Shown: positions 26,924 to 35,551 of the stretch, piece by piece | How positions within the stretch are numbered: the stretch's first letter is position 1 | How the letters are laid out: every line of letters starts with the position of its first letter | DNA from: Chitinophagaceae bacterium T5-Br10_B2g13 | GTDB lineage: Bacteria; Bacteroidota; Rhodothermia; Balneolales; Balneolaceae | DNA length: 36,324 nucleotides | Assembly: GCA_001564065.1 (NCBI GenBank) | Contig: LKNA01000028.1 | Span: 1 to 36,324, forward strand | Direction: 5' to 3' | Position numbers and translations under genes: made by a program | Notes under the pieces: generated by a model | What the model saw: only the letters and a program-made list of their open reading frames with translations | Databases searched by the model: none | What the model was told of the DNA's origin: nothing

Positions 26924-27499
26924 TTACCTACTCCTTACTTCTTTACAAGCATCAATAAATTCTGTGTACCACTTTTCACCGTACCTGCGAATCAAAGCTG
27001 TTTTTAGAAAGTCTGAAAGGTAAATTCCTCTTTCTTCACCATTTCTGCAACCCGCCGAACATAAATCCGGAATATATTCGTAATTGGCGTAATCAAACCC
27101 TGCAATATGTTTTAAACGAACCGGGTAGAGATGACAGCTAATCGGTTTTTCCCAGTTAAACTCACCTTTATAATATGCGTTTTGAATAGCGCAGGTTGCA
27201 ACACCATCCTCCGTTTTCTCAACAAAAATACATTCTCCGGAATCGATGCAGTTTATCTCAAATCCATTTTTTGCATTTCCAAGCACTACCCCTTCTTGCT
27301 CAGCTTTTTGAACCGCTTCTGGTGCCAGTACACCCTTTAATTTCTTAAACGCCTTTCTCAGCACGGGGATTTCATCTCTGCTGACAGGTGCTCCTGCATC
27401 TCCCACAACACAGCACGCTCCTTTACATTTACTGATATCGCAGGCAAACTGTGCCGTTGCGATATCTTCACTTAATATGACGTCCTGTACGCGAATCAT
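26924..27499 (-). CDS. DUF3109 family cysteine-rich protein
   Basis: A 191-residue protein of the DUF3109 family, common in Bacteroidota and of unknown function. Conserved Cys clusters are CDISKCKGACCVVG near the N-terminus, NCIDSGECIF and CAIQNAYYKGEFNWEKPISCHLYPVR in two blocks, and PDLCSAGC near residue 150. Such patterns resemble metal- or Fe-S-binding YkgJ-like domains. I use the ATG at 27499 (MIRVQDVILSEDIA); the TTG two codons upstream is unlikely. Its stop abuts the rpoN GTG with no gap. A tight place between dprA and rpoN suggests one operon but not a shared function. Confidence 0.85.
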   Translation of the reverse strand: MIRVQDVILSEDIATAQFACDISKCKGACCVVGDAGAPVSRDEIPVLRKAFKKLKGVLAPEAVQKAEQEGVVLGNAKNGFEINCIDSGECIFVEKTEDGVATCAIQNAYYKGEFNWEKPISCHLYPVRLKHIAGFDYANYEYIPDLCSAGCRNGEERGIYLSDFLKTALIRRYGEKWYTEFIDACKEVRSR

Positions 27500-27540
27500 G
27501 AGCAAATTATGTTTATATGAGAACGGACTTTATCAAACAG

Positions 27541-28659
27541 TTAACAAGCCTCGAAATACTTTCCGGCTTTTTGTACAACAGCCCCTTTTAATTCAAGGGT
27601 AAGCATTTTGGAAAGAAGCTTAAAGGTCGGTTGCCCCAGCTTTTCACTTATCTGGTCGATGTGAAGAGGCCGGTTATCCAGAAGTTCGCAAAGTGTAGCT
27701 TCATCGTCCGATAATTCCAGGGATTTCCATGTAGAAATCGTCTTTTCAGAAACTGCTTCTGAAGCTGCTTCAACTGAAATCTCTTCCAAAATATCTTCAA
27801 TAGACTTGACCAGTTTACCCTGCCCGTTTTGAATCAGATAGTTACAGCCTTCACCCTTCATATACCCCAGCTGGTGGGGAACAACAAAAACTTCTCGGTT
27901 CTGGTCTAATGCATACCGGGCTGTTATCATGCTTCCGCCCTTCACTCCACTTTCAATCACCAGTACGCCATGACTCATGCCGCTGACGATTCGGTTTCGT
28001 CCCGGAAAATTTCCCGCATCAGGCTGGGTTCCCGGGGGGAATTCAGTCATGATTAAGCCGCAGGATTCTACTATTTTTTTTGCCAGCGGTTTATTTTTTG
28101 CGGGATATATGACATCAATACCCGACCCCAACACAGCAACTGTTTTACCGCCATTCTCTACTGCGGTTTGATGAGCTTTAGCGTCAATACCATAAGCGAG
28201 ACCGCTATTTATACATATCCCTTTTTGAACCAGACTTTTTGACCACTCTGCTGCCTGAGAAAGTCCATAGCTTCCCGGATTTCTGGTTCCAACTACAGCT
28301 ACACCGGGCTTCTCTAGTGCCTTCAAATCTCCTTTATACCATAATATCAGCGGAGGGTCATAAATGTGCTTTAGTAACTCCGGATACTGTTCGTCATCAT
28401 AGGCCAGAAGTTTCGCGCCGGTCCTTTCTGTACGTTCTAAAATTTTATCTACTGAATCCCAATCCTCAAAATCAGACAGATTTTTTGAGATCTGCTTTCC
28501 AATTCCATCCACCTTCAAAAAGTCACGAATGTTAAGCTCAAAAAGCTGATCCGCGCTATCCACATTCGACAGCTGAAGCAACCTTCTTGCCCTCCCCAAG
28601 CCCATTTCGGGAACCAGGTTTAACGCAATTAATGCTCTATGATGTTTCTTCCGGTTCAA
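27541..28659 (-). CDS. dprA: DNA-processing protein DprA
   Basis: DprA binds incoming single-stranded DNA and loads RecA in natural transformation; it is also widely kept outside competent species. The product is 372 residues. A helix-hairpin-helix region lies near the N-terminus (FLKVDGIGKQISKNL). The Rossmann-like core has YDPPLILWYKGDL, VAVVGTRNPGSYG, INSGLAYGIDAKAHQTA, VAVLGSGIDVIYPAKN, EFPPGTQPDAGNFPGRNRI and SMITARYALDQNREVFVVP. A C-terminal winged-helix (DML1-like) follows. The start is apparently TTG at 28659 (TTG AAC CGG AAG), giving MNRKKHHRALIALNLVP; it overlaps the obg 3' end by 23 bases. No other in-frame start sits better. Confidence 0.95.
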   Translation of the reverse strand: MNRKKHHRALIALNLVPEMGLGRARRLLQLSNVDSADQLFELNIRDFLKVDGIGKQISKNLSDFEDWDSVDKILERTERTGAKLLAYDDEQYPELLKHIYDPPLILWYKGDLKALEKPGVAVVGTRNPGSYGLSQAAEWSKSLVQKGICINSGLAYGIDAKAHQTAVENGGKTVAVLGSGIDVIYPAKNKPLAKKIVESCGLIMTEFPPGTQPDAGNFPGRNRIVSGMSHGVLVIESGVKGGSMITARYALDQNREVFVVPHQLGYMKGEGCNYLIQNGQGKLVKSIEDILEEISVEAASEAVSEKTISTWKSLELSDDEATLCELLDNRPLHIDQISEKLGQPTFKLLSKMLTLELKGAVVQKAGKYFEAC

Positions 28660-29635
28660 TTTCTTTCAGCTTTTTCCAGATCAGTTCTTTCAGTTCTTCA
28701 ATATTGTGGCCTGTGGCAGATGAAATTTCGATGATCTCTGCTTCATCTTCCAGTTCAACTGGCTCTTCCAGTTCATAACCCTCAATGAGATCCATTTTGG
28801 TAATTGCCAGAATTCTGGGCTTATCCAATAAATCAGGGCGGTACTCTTTCAATTCGTGAAGGAGTGCATTGTACTCCTGTTTAATATCCGTATCACAACC
28901 CACCATAAACAGCAGTACATTATTCCGTTCTATGTGACGAAGAAACTGCAGCCCGAGTCCCTTCCCTTCATGGGCATCTTCAATAATTCCGGGAATATCG
29001 GCCATTACAAAACTTCTATAATCCGAAAAAGTTACTACCCCAAGGTTGGGTTCGAGGGTTGTAAATGGATAAGCTCCAATTTTGGGCTTGGCTTCAGATA
29101 GCGCTGAAAGTAACGTGCTTTTTCCCGCATTAGGAAATCCGACCAGCCCTACATCCGCAATAAGCTTCAGCTCAAGTTCCACAGCTCGCTCTTCGCCGGA
29201 CTCTCCCTGTTGCGCGTGCTGTGGCGTTTGATTGGTAGCACTTTTAAAGTGCCAGTTACCCAGTCCGCCTTTTCCGCCTTTGGCAATTACTATTTTTTCA
29301 TCTTGCTCGGTAATCTCTCCAAGGCGTTCGCGTGTATCTGCATCGTAAACAACGGTGCCCAGCGGTACTTCAAGAATTTCATCCTCACCATCTTTTCCGG
29401 TTTTTCGGGAAGTGTGCCCACGTTCACCGTGATCGGCCTTTACATATTTTCTGTAACGAAGATCGAGAAGCGTATTCAGCTGACTGTTTCCTTTCAGAAC
29501 TACATCTCCGCCACTGCCTCCGTCACCGCCGTCAGGGCCTCCTTTAGGAACATATTTTTCCCGCCTAAAGTGGGACATCCCCTCACCGCCGTTACCTGCT
29601 GTTACATATATTTTTGCATAATCTGCAAATCTCAT
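28637..29635 (-). CDS. obg: GTPase Obg (CgtA)
   Basis: Obg is an essential GTPase that binds late 50S ribosome intermediates and links ribosome assembly to the stress state. The product is 332 residues. The N-terminal glycine-rich Obg fold (residues 1-158) has FADYAKIYVTAGNGGEG, SHFRREKYVPKGGPDGG and RGHTSRKTGKDGED. The G domain shows G1 GFPNAGKST, G2 YPFTT, G3 DIPGIIEDAHEGKGLG, G4 TKMD and G5 SSATG. There is no long C-terminal OCT domain, only a short acidic tail. It starts after a terminator and leads the run obg-dprA-DUF3109-rpoN. Confidence 0.97.
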   Translation of the reverse strand: MRFADYAKIYVTAGNGGEGMSHFRREKYVPKGGPDGGDGGSGGDVVLKGNSQLNTLLDLRYRKYVKADHGERGHTSRKTGKDGEDEILEVPLGTVVYDADTRERLGEITEQDEKIVIAKGGKGGLGNWHFKSATNQTPQHAQQGESGEERAVELELKLIADVGLVGFPNAGKSTLLSALSEAKPKIGAYPFTTLEPNLGVVTFSDYRSFVMADIPGIIEDAHEGKGLGLQFLRHIERNNVLLFMVGCDTDIKQEYNALLHELKEYRPDLLDKPRILAITKMDLIEGYELEEPVELEDEAEIIEISSATGHNIEELKELIWKKLKEIEPEETS

Positions 29636-29656
29636 AATTCAATCTCTTCTTCAAAC

Positions 29657-29688
29657 TAAAAACTCTGCAATGGTTAAAAGCAGAGTTT
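29657..29688 (-). terminator. Rho-independent terminator between accD and obg
   Basis: On the minus strand AAACTCTGC (29688-29680) pairs with GCAGAGTTT (29668-29660) around an 11-base loop and is followed by TTTTT and A. It separates the accD transcript from the obg run. Confidence 0.75.
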
Positions 29689-29742
29689 CAGTATTCATTT
29701 AATTTTCTGTTTCTCTCGTCTGTATTTACACAACCGGTGTTA

Positions 29743-30582
29743 CTATTTATTCAAAATCTTCAATAGCCTTGAAAGCTTTGATTTCAGTTTAGTACGCGGC
29801 ACAATAAAGTCCAGGAAACCGTGCTCTACCAGGTACTCTGCAGTTTGAAATCCTTCAGGCAGGTCTTGTCCGATAGTTTGTCGGATCACCCTTGGGCCCG
29901 CAAAACCAATTAACGCTCCCGGCTCTGCAATATTAAAATCACCCAGCATCGCGTAGCTGGCAGTAACTCCGCCCGTAGTCGGGTTGGTCATCAATGAAAT
30001 GTATGGCACTCCTTCTTTATCGAGCTGAGCAAGCTTGGAAGAGGTCTTAGCCATCTGCATCAGGCTTAAAACACTTTCCATCATTCGCGCTCCACCGGAC
30101 TGAGAAATAATCAGAAGCGGATATTTTTTCTCCCGGGCATGATCAATTGCGCGGCTAAGTCTTTCACCTACAACCGACCCCATGCTGCCTCCAATAAAGG
30201 AAAAATCCATACATGCAATCACGATATCCTGTTTCTTCAGCTTTCCTACCCCAACCCTGCAGGCATCAGATAAACCGGATTTCTTCTGTGTCTGCTTGAT
30301 GCGATCGGAGTACTTTTTCCGGTCCTCAAAGTTGAGCGGATCTGAAGGCAGAATATCGTCTGCAATCTCTTCAAACTCACCATCATCAAAAAGAATGGAG
30401 AAGTACTCCTTGCTTCCAATTCTAAAGTGGTAACCGCTGATTGGATCAACCCAGAGATTCTCTTCGAGTTCACGGCGATGAATCGTATCTCCCGTTTCCG
30501 GAACTTTAATCCATACGCCTTCGGGCATATCCTTCTTTTTATCAGTATGTATGTTTGAATCTTTTCTTTTAAACCAAGGCAT
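29743..30582 (-). CDS. accD: Acetyl-CoA carboxylase carboxyltransferase beta subunit, without zinc-ribbon cysteines
   Basis: With AccA this subunit transfers the carboxyl group from biotin to acetyl-CoA, the first committed step of fatty acid synthesis. It has 279 residues. The crotonase-like core is intact: [62 protein letters not shown], and [17 protein letters not shown]. The N-terminal ribbon keeps its outline ([35 protein letters not shown]). The four positions that are Cys in E. coli AccD are Val27, Thr30, Asp46 and Ser49, so no zinc site is possible there. From memory, flavobacterial AccD proteins show similar losses. accA is not in the window. Confidence 0.95.
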   Translation of the reverse strand: MPWFKRKDSNIHTDKKKDMPEGVWIKVPETGDTIHRRELEENLWVDPISGYHFRIGSKEYFSILFDDGEFEEIADDILPSDPLNFEDRKKYSDRIKQTQKKSGLSDACRVGVGKLKKQDIVIACMDFSFIGGSMGSVVGERLSRAIDHAREKKYPLLIISQSGGARMMESVLSLMQMAKTSSKLAQLDKEGVPYISLMTNPTTGGVTASYAMLGDFNIAEPGALIGFAGPRVIRQTIGQDLPEGFQTAEYLVEHGFLDFIVPRTKLKSKLSRLLKILNK

Positions 30583-30609
30583 AGCACAAAATTTAATTTA
30601 AGTAGCTTC

Positions 30610-30638
30610 CAAAAATAACGAATTCACACCGAAGCAAA
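30610..30638 (-). promoter_or_regulatory. Candidate promoter of accD
   Basis: On the minus strand TATTTTTG (30617-30610) is a perfect TAnnTTTG match, and TTTG (30638-30635) lies 17 bases upstream, slightly closer than the usual 19-21. It sits in the 61-base gap between tsaB and accD, giving accD its own start about 25 bases before the ATG. Confidence 0.5.
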
Positions 30639-30643
30639 AATCT

Positions 30644-31324
30644 TTATCCTTTTATCGGTGAATTATTTATCTGAGACATTGTCAGGTATTCCGGCTCAAA
30701 GAGTTCAACCTCTGCCTCTTCATAATGTACTTTCAACCCTTCATAATTCCATGACCATATAAGGTTTACCGCAGAAACTCCCTCCAAACCAATCCGCCGA
30801 ACCGTTTCTTTATCGGGAAAATTTAGTCTGTTCCAGCCTGTCCCGATCACAATATCAGCGCCGGAAATTTTATTTTCGATCTGCTCCAGTTCTAAAACTG
30901 CAGGGTCAGAAATAACTAAATTTTCTTCATTTTTTTTGATCTGCTGGTAATAAAGATGATTTCTTCGCGCGTCAATTACAGCGTGAACCGTAATACTTGC
31001 ATCCCTCTGAAGCTGTTGCCCCGCGAATGAGATCAAAGTCGGATAGGTATAAAGGGGAACACTTTTCCCAAAAAGCAGACCTTTAATAACAGAAGCCCCG
31101 ATTCGTAAACCTGTATACGAGCCCGGTCCATTACTGAACAGTACCGCATCAAGGTCATCAACCTGCAGTCCTGCCCGATCCAGCAGCTCTTCGATAAATA
31201 GGACCGTGTATTCGGAGTGTACGCCGCGTCCTTCAATTCGCTTCTCCTTTACGCGTCCGTCTCCGGTTTGAAGGGCAATTGAACAAACGGCCGTTGAAGT
31301 TTCTATTGCTAATAAATTTTCCAT
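30644..31324 (-). CDS. tsaB: tRNA threonylcarbamoyladenosine biosynthesis protein TsaB
   Basis: TsaB is the partner that stabilises TsaD in the TsaBDE complex, which makes t6A37 in tRNAs reading ANN codons. It has 226 residues. The ASKHA fold is seen in LLAIETSTAVCSIAL, GVHSEYTVLFIEELLDRAG, and the TsaB signature VLFSNGPGSYTGLRIGAS followed by VIKGLLFGKSVPLYTYPTL in two parts, then VHAVIDARRNHLYYQ. I use the ATG at 31324 (MENLLAIETST); GTG and TTG codons just upstream are less likely. It is 21 bases downstream of the DUF3857 gene, so the two probably share a transcript. Confidence 0.93.
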   Translation of the reverse strand: MENLLAIETSTAVCSIALQTGDGRVKEKRIEGRGVHSEYTVLFIEELLDRAGLQVDDLDAVLFSNGPGSYTGLRIGASVIKGLLFGKSVPLYTYPTLISFAGQQLQRDASITVHAVIDARRNHLYYQQIKKNEENLVISDPAVLELEQIENKISGADIVIGTGWNRLNFPDKETVRRIGLEGVSAVNLIWSWNYEGLKVHYEEAEVELFEPEYLTMSQINNSPIKG

Positions 31325-31345
31325 CTGCACCAAAGATAACGGTTA

Positions 31346-33346
31346 TCAATCAGTTTCTATAAACCACACGTCATTACTCAACTCCACCCAGCGTTCGTAA
31401 ATTCTTCGAAGTTGAGAGTAGTCATCCGAAGAGAATTGTTTTCTTTCAATATTTACCCCAAATGAGTAGATCAACGCTGCATCTCCAACATTGTACTCTT
31501 CAGTCAGCTCAGCGCCCTCAAGTTCTGTAATTTGCCTGCCGCGTAAACTCTCCATCGACGCATTATCGGGCAAGCTAATATTGTAGTTTACAAAAAGTTG
31601 TTCGGGTGCATCCAGCGTGATAGGCACGCGCCGGTTGGTCGCCTCAAACGGGTTTTGATAGAGATAACCTACAGCTACCGGCCGATACTCCAAGCCTTCG
31701 GCAAAAGAGACCGCATAGTTCGAAATCTCAAAATCAGCACGAATTGAGATCACATCGGGATTCATTTCGTTAACAGTAATTTCTGAGTTACTAAGCTCGA
31801 TTTCCGGATAGATATCCAGAAAATTATTTTTGATGATTTCATTCTCAGGCTCGGCACCTGCCAAACTTCGCCTGATCTCCCTCGAAGGATAACCTCCGGT
31901 TTGGGCCTGCAATGTCCCTCTCAGTGAACCATCCCGACTCAAATCTCCTTCAATGTCTATTTTTAGATCAAACACACTTTTTTCGGGTCTGATGTCAGTC
32001 CAGCCAAAATCATCTTCCCGAAGCAGTAAACCCTGGATATTAAACGAGTTCACAGAAATTAAATTTGGCAGACTATGCGCAAATGATGCATCCATTACAT
32101 AATCCATACCATTTATCTCTGAGTAGACCAGCATTTGATTAAACTGGAATAATGAAGGAAATGAGCGATTAATGCGCCCAAATTCACGGCCTGAGATATA
32201 TAACGGATACGCTTTAATTCCCGCCTCTCTGAGCATTCCCAGCAGTAACGTGTTGATTTCGGCCTGATTGGATGGCTCACCCTCAGCCACTCCATTCAGT
32301 GCACCCTCCGCATATATGGCATTTAAACCATTGAACTGCATGGTTCTATTGATAAAATGAAAGATGGAGTCCTGCCTGTCTTCCGGGTTATGAGTGTCTT
32401 CCAATTGCTCCAAAAGATTATCAATCAGTTCGCCATTCTCCGCTATGCGATCGTACGGATTTGAATTTCTGCGCATCTGTGCGGCGATCAACTCCCAGCT
32501 ATTATCAAGTGGCTGACGTGGCAATCCAAATTCACTGATCTGAAACTTCAGTTTCGCCCGAACATCATCAATGGATGAGATAAAACTTGTGGCATCAATT
32601 GCCGGAACTTCTTCTGCCCTCCATACTTCAACATTCACCGGATCAGGCCTCTCATATGTAAAAACGTAAGGAATACTGCTTGTGTCCACCTCAAACTCCT
32701 GGTAGTTCAGCTCAAAATCCACATTCTGGTCAATAACATCATACCTTAAAAAGTCAGCATTTTTCAAAAACAGTACAGCTTCACGAACCGGTACTCGATC
32801 TGAAATGTAAAAGTCAGGCAATTCTTCGATGTACCTTCTTTCGAGCGTGTATTTATACTCCAAAACGGCTCCGGCATCCACCTCAGGCATCTCAAACTCA
32901 ATCAGTCGGTAGCGGCTATTGAGTTCTACATTGCGTGTATTATCGGTATTCATCCGGAAAAACTGACCACTCTGCTTCCAGGTAATACCCTCCAGATTTG
33001 TAACTCTTTCGACATTCTCTGCAGCGTAGTACGGAATTCCCACCAATGCAGCCTCGGTCTGTTCGATTGGATCGTCTGTGTAGACCTTAATCCGATTCAA
33101 ATAGTGTATGTAAACAACTATTCCTCGTTCCGTTTCATCAAACTCTATGGATGCTTCCCGGGAAAGGTATTCATAGGGGGCGTTATGATCCGGTCTCGGT
33201 TCATTCAACTCTGATGGCAGCGAACCAAATTTTTCAAAAATATTTCTCTGCTGAAGTACTTCGTCATCCTGGTACTGGCCAAAAACCGCAACAGGAATAA
33301 GCAGAAATACAATTAATAGCAGCGGATATGAGGTTCTATTGACCAT
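31346..33346 (-). CDS. DUF3857 protein with degenerate transglutaminase-like domain
   Basis: A 666-residue exported protein. A signal peptide spans residues 1-23 (LLLIVFLLIPVAVFG-QY). A DUF3857-type beta-rich domain covers about 60-240 (YIHYLNRIKVYTDD, LIEFEMPEVDAGAVLEYKYT). A transglutaminase-like segment spans about 300-430, and a beta-rich C-terminal domain follows. The usual catalytic triad is not intact: where active members have GxC, this one has GEPSNQ (Ser359), where they have His after FN it has Gln404 (FNQM), and only Asp419 (MDAS) remains. Cysteine-type catalysis is therefore not expected. Such sequences are frequent in Bacteroidota as periplasmic or surface proteins; the function is unknown. 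It lies between pyrC and tsaB. Confidence 0.85.
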   Translation of the reverse strand: MVNRTSYPLLLIVFLLIPVAVFGQYQDDEVLQQRNIFEKFGSLPSELNEPRPDHNAPYEYLSREASIEFDETERGIVVYIHYLNRIKVYTDDPIEQTEAALVGIPYYAAENVERVTNLEGITWKQSGQFFRMNTDNTRNVELNSRYRLIEFEMPEVDAGAVLEYKYTLERRYIEELPDFYISDRVPVREAVLFLKNADFLRYDVIDQNVDFELNYQEFEVDTSSIPYVFTYERPDPVNVEVWRAEEVPAIDATSFISSIDDVRAKLKFQISEFGLPRQPLDNSWELIAAQMRRNSNPYDRIAENGELIDNLLEQLEDTHNPEDRQDSIFHFINRTMQFNGLNAIYAEGALNGVAEGEPSNQAEINTLLLGMLREAGIKAYPLYISGREFGRINRSFPSLFQFNQMLVYSEINGMDYVMDASFAHSLPNLISVNSFNIQGLLLREDDFGWTDIRPEKSVFDLKIDIEGDLSRDGSLRGTLQAQTGGYPSREIRRSLAGAEPENEIIKNNFLDIYPEIELSNSEITVNEMNPDVISIRADFEISNYAVSFAEGLEYRPVAVGYLYQNPFEATNRRVPITLDAPEQLFVNYNISLPDNASMESLRGRQITELEGAELTEEYNVGDAALIYSFGVNIERKQFSSDDYSQLRRIYERWVELSNDVWFIETD

Positions 33347-33421
33347 TCTTTTATTATAGATGATTTATCCATCTGTAAAATCTATTAATTCCTGTGTACG
33401 TTCCGCGCTTCAGAGTTTCAT

Positions 33422-34726
33422 TTACTGTGCCCGCAGCCGGTTTTCAACAAATCGTCCGCGATTGTAAATAGCTGTTGCACGACCGGTTAGGGAATCGCCA
33501 AGATATGGAGAGTTCTTTGATTTTGAACGAGCCTCACGCTCACTGTACGTCCACGTTTCATCCGTATTGAAAATTGTCAGATTGGCTTTTTCGCCCACTT
33601 TCAATTCCGGCACATTCAGATTTAAAATTTTCCGGGGGTTCACGACAAGCTTTTCCAAAACCTCATCCAAAGAAAGTTTTCCGGGTTTCAAAAGGCGCAT
33701 ATTGGTAATACTCCATGCCGTATCCAGGCCGGTAATTCCATTCGGAGCGTAGATAAACTCAACCTCTTTCTCATCGATAGAGTGAGGTGCATGGTCGGTA
33801 CAAATCACATCAATGGTTCCATCTGCAAGCCCTTCGATCATGGCATCCACATCGTCCTGAGTTCGTAGCGGCGGGTGCATTTTTACATTGGTATCAAAAT
33901 GGCGCTTATCGATCTCCTCGTCGGTCAGGTCAAAATGGTGGGTACAAACCTCGGTGGTTACGTTCACTCCTTCGGCCTTGGCTTTTCTCACCAAATCCAC
34001 AGCTTTTCTCGTACTGATGTGGGCCACGTGAATGTGTCCACCGGTGAATCCGGCCAGTAAAATATCGCGAGCAATCATGGTCTCTTCGGCAATGCCCGGT
34101 GTACCCTCAAGACCCAGTTTAGTAGAAACAACACCTTCATTCATGTGTCCCGGCCTGGAGAGTTCAAGATCCTCTTCGTGATTGATTATCGGCACTCCCA
34201 GCATCGAGGAGTATTCCAGAGCCACACGCATCACCTGTGAACTATAAACAGGGTCGCCGTCATCGCTAAAAGCAACAGCACCGCCGGCTTTCATATCCGA
34301 CATTTCCGCGATCGATTTTCCTGCACGCTCTTTGGTAACGCAGCCGATCGGATGAACATCCACCGCCTCTTTTTCTGCCTTTTTCTTGATAAACTCTACC
34401 ACATCCCGAGTATGCGTTGCAGGCTTGGTATTTGGCATACAGGCCACCTCGGTAAAACCGCCGAATGCAGCAGAACGGCATCCCGTTTCTACAGTCTCTT
34501 TATGTTCAAATCCCGGTTCACGGAAATGGACATGCATATCCATCCATCCCCCGCTTATATACGCCCCTTTAGCATCAAATAGCTCTTCACCGTCCGATTC
34601 AGTAATTTCATCTGCTATTTCTGAAATCTCTCCATTTTTAATCCGTATATCTTTTTTCGAGGTTCCATCAAAATTTTCTCCGGCAGGTATACAGTTTTTA
34701 ATCAGCAAGTTCGGTGTGGATTCCAT
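33422..34726 (-). CDS. pyrC: Dihydroorotase
   Basis: This zinc amidohydrolase closes carbamoyl-aspartate to dihydroorotate in de novo pyrimidine synthesis. It has 434 residues, which suits the class I type. The metal-binding motif MHVHFREPGFEHKE has His65 and His67. Further landmarks are GGFTEVACMPNTKPATH, AVAFSDDGDPV, GVPIINHEEDLE, HIHVAHISTRKAVDLVR, the VCTHHFDLT block, KMHPPLRTQDD, the catalytic Asp in VICTDHAPHS, and NPRKILNL near the end. pyrH is elsewhere in this window but in a different transcript. A perfect -7 box sits 26 bases upstream. Confidence 0.95.
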   Translation of the reverse strand: MESTPNLLIKNCIPAGENFDGTSKKDIRIKNGEISEIADEITESDGEELFDAKGAYISGGWMDMHVHFREPGFEHKETVETGCRSAAFGGFTEVACMPNTKPATHTRDVVEFIKKKAEKEAVDVHPIGCVTKERAGKSIAEMSDMKAGGAVAFSDDGDPVYSSQVMRVALEYSSMLGVPIINHEEDLELSRPGHMNEGVVSTKLGLEGTPGIAEETMIARDILLAGFTGGHIHVAHISTRKAVDLVRKAKAEGVNVTTEVCTHHFDLTDEEIDKRHFDTNVKMHPPLRTQDDVDAMIEGLADGTIDVICTDHAPHSIDEKEVEFIYAPNGITGLDTAWSITNMRLLKPGKLSLDEVLEKLVVNPRKILNLNVPELKVGEKANLTIFNTDETWTYSEREARSKSKNSPYLGDSLTGRATAIYNRGRFVENRLRAQ

Positions 34727-34751
34727 ATCAAATAGGGTTTAATTTATTGTG

Positions 34752-34759
34752 CAAATATA
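34752..34759 (-). promoter_or_regulatory. -7 promoter element of pyrC
   Basis: On the minus strand TATATTTG is a perfect TAnnTTTG match, giving a leader of about 20 bases before the pyrC ATG. No clear -33 TTTG stands at the right distance. Confidence 0.45.
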
Positions 34760-34852
34760 GCCCGATTTCTGCATAATTACGATCTGATATACTAACAAAC
34801 TTTTATAAACAACCTAACTATCTCTAAAACCGGAATTTGAAATACCATTCGA

Positions 34853-35443
34853 ATGATTAAAAAGAAAACTGTTCACGGTTCTTTAATAAAACCCTGGTTA
34901 GATCAAATCGGAGAGCTCCGAATAAACGTATTCAGGGAGTTTCCTTATCTTTATGACGGTTCGGAAGAGTATGAGCAAGCTTACCTCAAAAAATATGTGG
35001 ATACAGAAGAAAGCATAGCTGCATTAATTTTCGACGACGATAAATTAGTTGGAGTATCAACCGGAATTCCGCTGGAAAAGGAATCTAATGACTTTAAGCG
35101 CCCGTTTATTCAAACCGATTTTGACCTGCAGAAGATTTACTATTGTGGCGAGTCTATTTTACTGCCCGAGTACAGAGGCCTGGGAATATACAAGCACTTC
35201 TTTAGCGAGCGCGAAAATCACGCTATTGCGCTGGACAGGTTTGAATGGATTACATTTTGTGCGGTTGTTAGAGAGAAAGACCATCCATTGCGACCAGAAA
35301 ACTATATACCTTTAGACCGGGTCTGGGAAAAATATGGGTACCAGAAGCAGGCTCATCTAAAAGCACAATTTCCATGGAAGGATATCAATATGGATTCAGA
35401 AACTAATAAAGAGATGATATTCTGGACAAAAAGGCTTTCATAA
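34853..35443 (+). CDS. GNAT family acetyltransferase
   Basis: A 196-residue protein with the acetyl-CoA-binding GNAT fold. Visible elements are the N-terminal helices (IGELRINVFREFPYLY), strand 3-4 ALIFDDDKLVGVSTGIPLE, CGESILLPEYRGLGIYKHFF with the R-G-x-G-I pyrophosphate loop in motif A, and the C-terminal strand YGYQKQAHLKAQFPWKD with aromatic residues. The acceptor substrate is unknown. It stands between diverging pyrC and xseA, without a partner gene. An ATG start fits; no Shine-Dalgarno is obvious. Confidence 0.8.
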   Translation: MIKKKTVHGSLIKPWLDQIGELRINVFREFPYLYDGSEEYEQAYLKKYVDTEESIAALIFDDDKLVGVSTGIPLEKESNDFKRPFIQTDFDLQKIYYCGESILLPEYRGLGIYKHFFSERENHAIALDRFEWITFCAVVREKDHPLRPENYIPLDRVWEKYGYQKQAHLKAQFPWKDINMDSETNKEMIFWTKRLS

Positions 35444-35551
35444 AAATCCCGATTCCGTTACCATTCCGCTGTAAAATTTTGGTATAATGCAGACCATTGA
35501 AAAGATCAATCCAGCACGTTTATAGATTATACGTTATTTGAATTTCACTCC

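Noticed and set aside
35483..35488. TATAAT as an E. coli-like -10 box for xseA
   Set aside because: No matching -35 element lies upstream, and other promoters in the window follow the Bacteroidota pattern.
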